DNA from: a bacterium
Lineage (GTDB): Bacteria > Auribacterota > JABMQX01
Direction: 5' to 3'
DNA length: 6,162 bases
Assembly: GCA_013203085.1 (NCBI GenBank)
Contig: JABMQX010000881.1
Coordinates: forward strand, 1-6,162
How positions within the stretch are numbered: the first letter of the stretch is position 1; the number at the start of each line of letters is the position of its first letter. The position numbers and the translations under genes were made by a program. Below the pieces are notes generated by a model, which was not told the DNA's origin, did no database searches, and saw only the letters and a list, made by a program, of their open reading frames with translations. This document shows, piece after piece, positions 5,887 to 6,162 of this stretch.

Positions 5887-6049
5887 ATCATCTCAGAGCC
5901 GCTGGAGAGGCACATCCCTCAAAACGATACCTCGCGGTCGAACAAGCCGCCCTGGGAGCGAAACTTGGACCTTCGTTCAAACATACATCGAAATCTGGTG
6001 TCTGGCAAGGGCAAATCGGGCCGAGGTGTAATCCCTCAGTCACGGGCGG

Positions 6050-6162
6050 CTGAGGCTGGAACCTCAGAGTCTCCAGACTGCGCACGGGCACCCCCCGCGT
6101 ACCGCTGGCATCTTGCCGGCTGTCTCGGGGGCATCCTGCCCCCGCCGAGGGCGAGACGCCCT
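6050..6162. repeat. Cluster of short GC-rich hairpins, probable interspersed repeat
   Basis: Several small inverted repeats stand in a row: CTGAGG/CCTCAG at 6050-6067 (6-nt loop); AGTC/GACT at 6068-6078; GCTGGCA/TGCCGGC at 6104-6120 with loop TCT; CGGGGGCA/TGCCCCCG at 6126-6144 with loop TCC; and AGGGCG/CGCCCT at 6148-6162 with loop AGA. The last three share a design: a perfect or near-perfect 6- to 8-bp stem, a three-base loop and a GGC-rich arm. The last one reaches the window end, so the array probably continues. No coding frame explains them. Confidence 0.65.

Larger units (their letters stand above)
5747..6049. other. Intergenic stretch without a recognisable gene
   Basis: Open frames exist on both strands, but none has an SD-led start, a recognisable family motif or a plausible protein composition. 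I see no promoter for the leftward lipoprotein gene. The stretch does hold a palindrome at 5831-5847 and an inverted repeat at 5854-5886, annotated separately, and leads into the hairpin array at 6050-6162. Confidence 0.45.

Noticed and set aside
5601..6053. 150-codon plus-strand open frame running through the lipoprotein start region
   Set aside because: It overlaps the lipoprotein gene antisense, has no SD, and its translation shows no domain or sensible composition.
6050..6162. CRISPR array
   Set aside because: The hairpin units differ in sequence and spacing, there are no identical direct repeats with unique spacers, and no cas gene is near.

Overview
The window looks like a piece of chromosome from a Gram-negative, probably uncultured bacterium with moderate GC content. 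It carries an outer-membrane beta-barrel protein with a Sec signal peptide, a probable lipoprotein, SD-led genes and a sigma70-like promoter. Two gene types hint at a PVC or neighbouring candidate-phylum lineage: an excisionase-type helix-turn-helix fused to a PTS EIIA domain, and a small C4 zinc-ribbon protein of the CdsZ/zf-RING_7 type. That placement is inference and cannot be settled from this sequence alone. I see no transposase, phage gene, tRNA, rRNA or CRISPR array.

Layout, left to right: a membrane-anchored TPR protein (+, probably cut by the window edge); a 296-bp gap with a long-range hairpin; an alginate-export-like outer-membrane porin (+) closed by a clear intrinsic terminator; a promoter region with three 10-bp-phased TGTA boxes; a two-gene unit (+) of the HTH-EIIA protein and the zinc-ribbon protein; then, converging on it, a GtrA-family membrane protein (-). 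A 272-bp divergent region with a strong promoter leads to a DUF2809 membrane protein (+). Converging on that is a small lipoprotein-like gene (-). The last 430 bp hold no convincing gene but contain palindromes and, at the very end, a run of short triloop hairpins that looks like part of an interspersed repeat.

Most genes are single transcription units around the cell envelope: TPR anchor, porin, two small polytopic proteins and a lipoprotein. The only convincing operon is the HTH-EIIA/zinc-ribbon pair, whose promoter has the best candidate operator in the window. No complete multi-gene system of an unknown kind is visible. The most unusual items are the HTH-EIIA fusion with its phased promoter boxes, the shortened zinc-ribbon protein, the ambiguous start of the DUF2809 gene and the terminal hairpin array.
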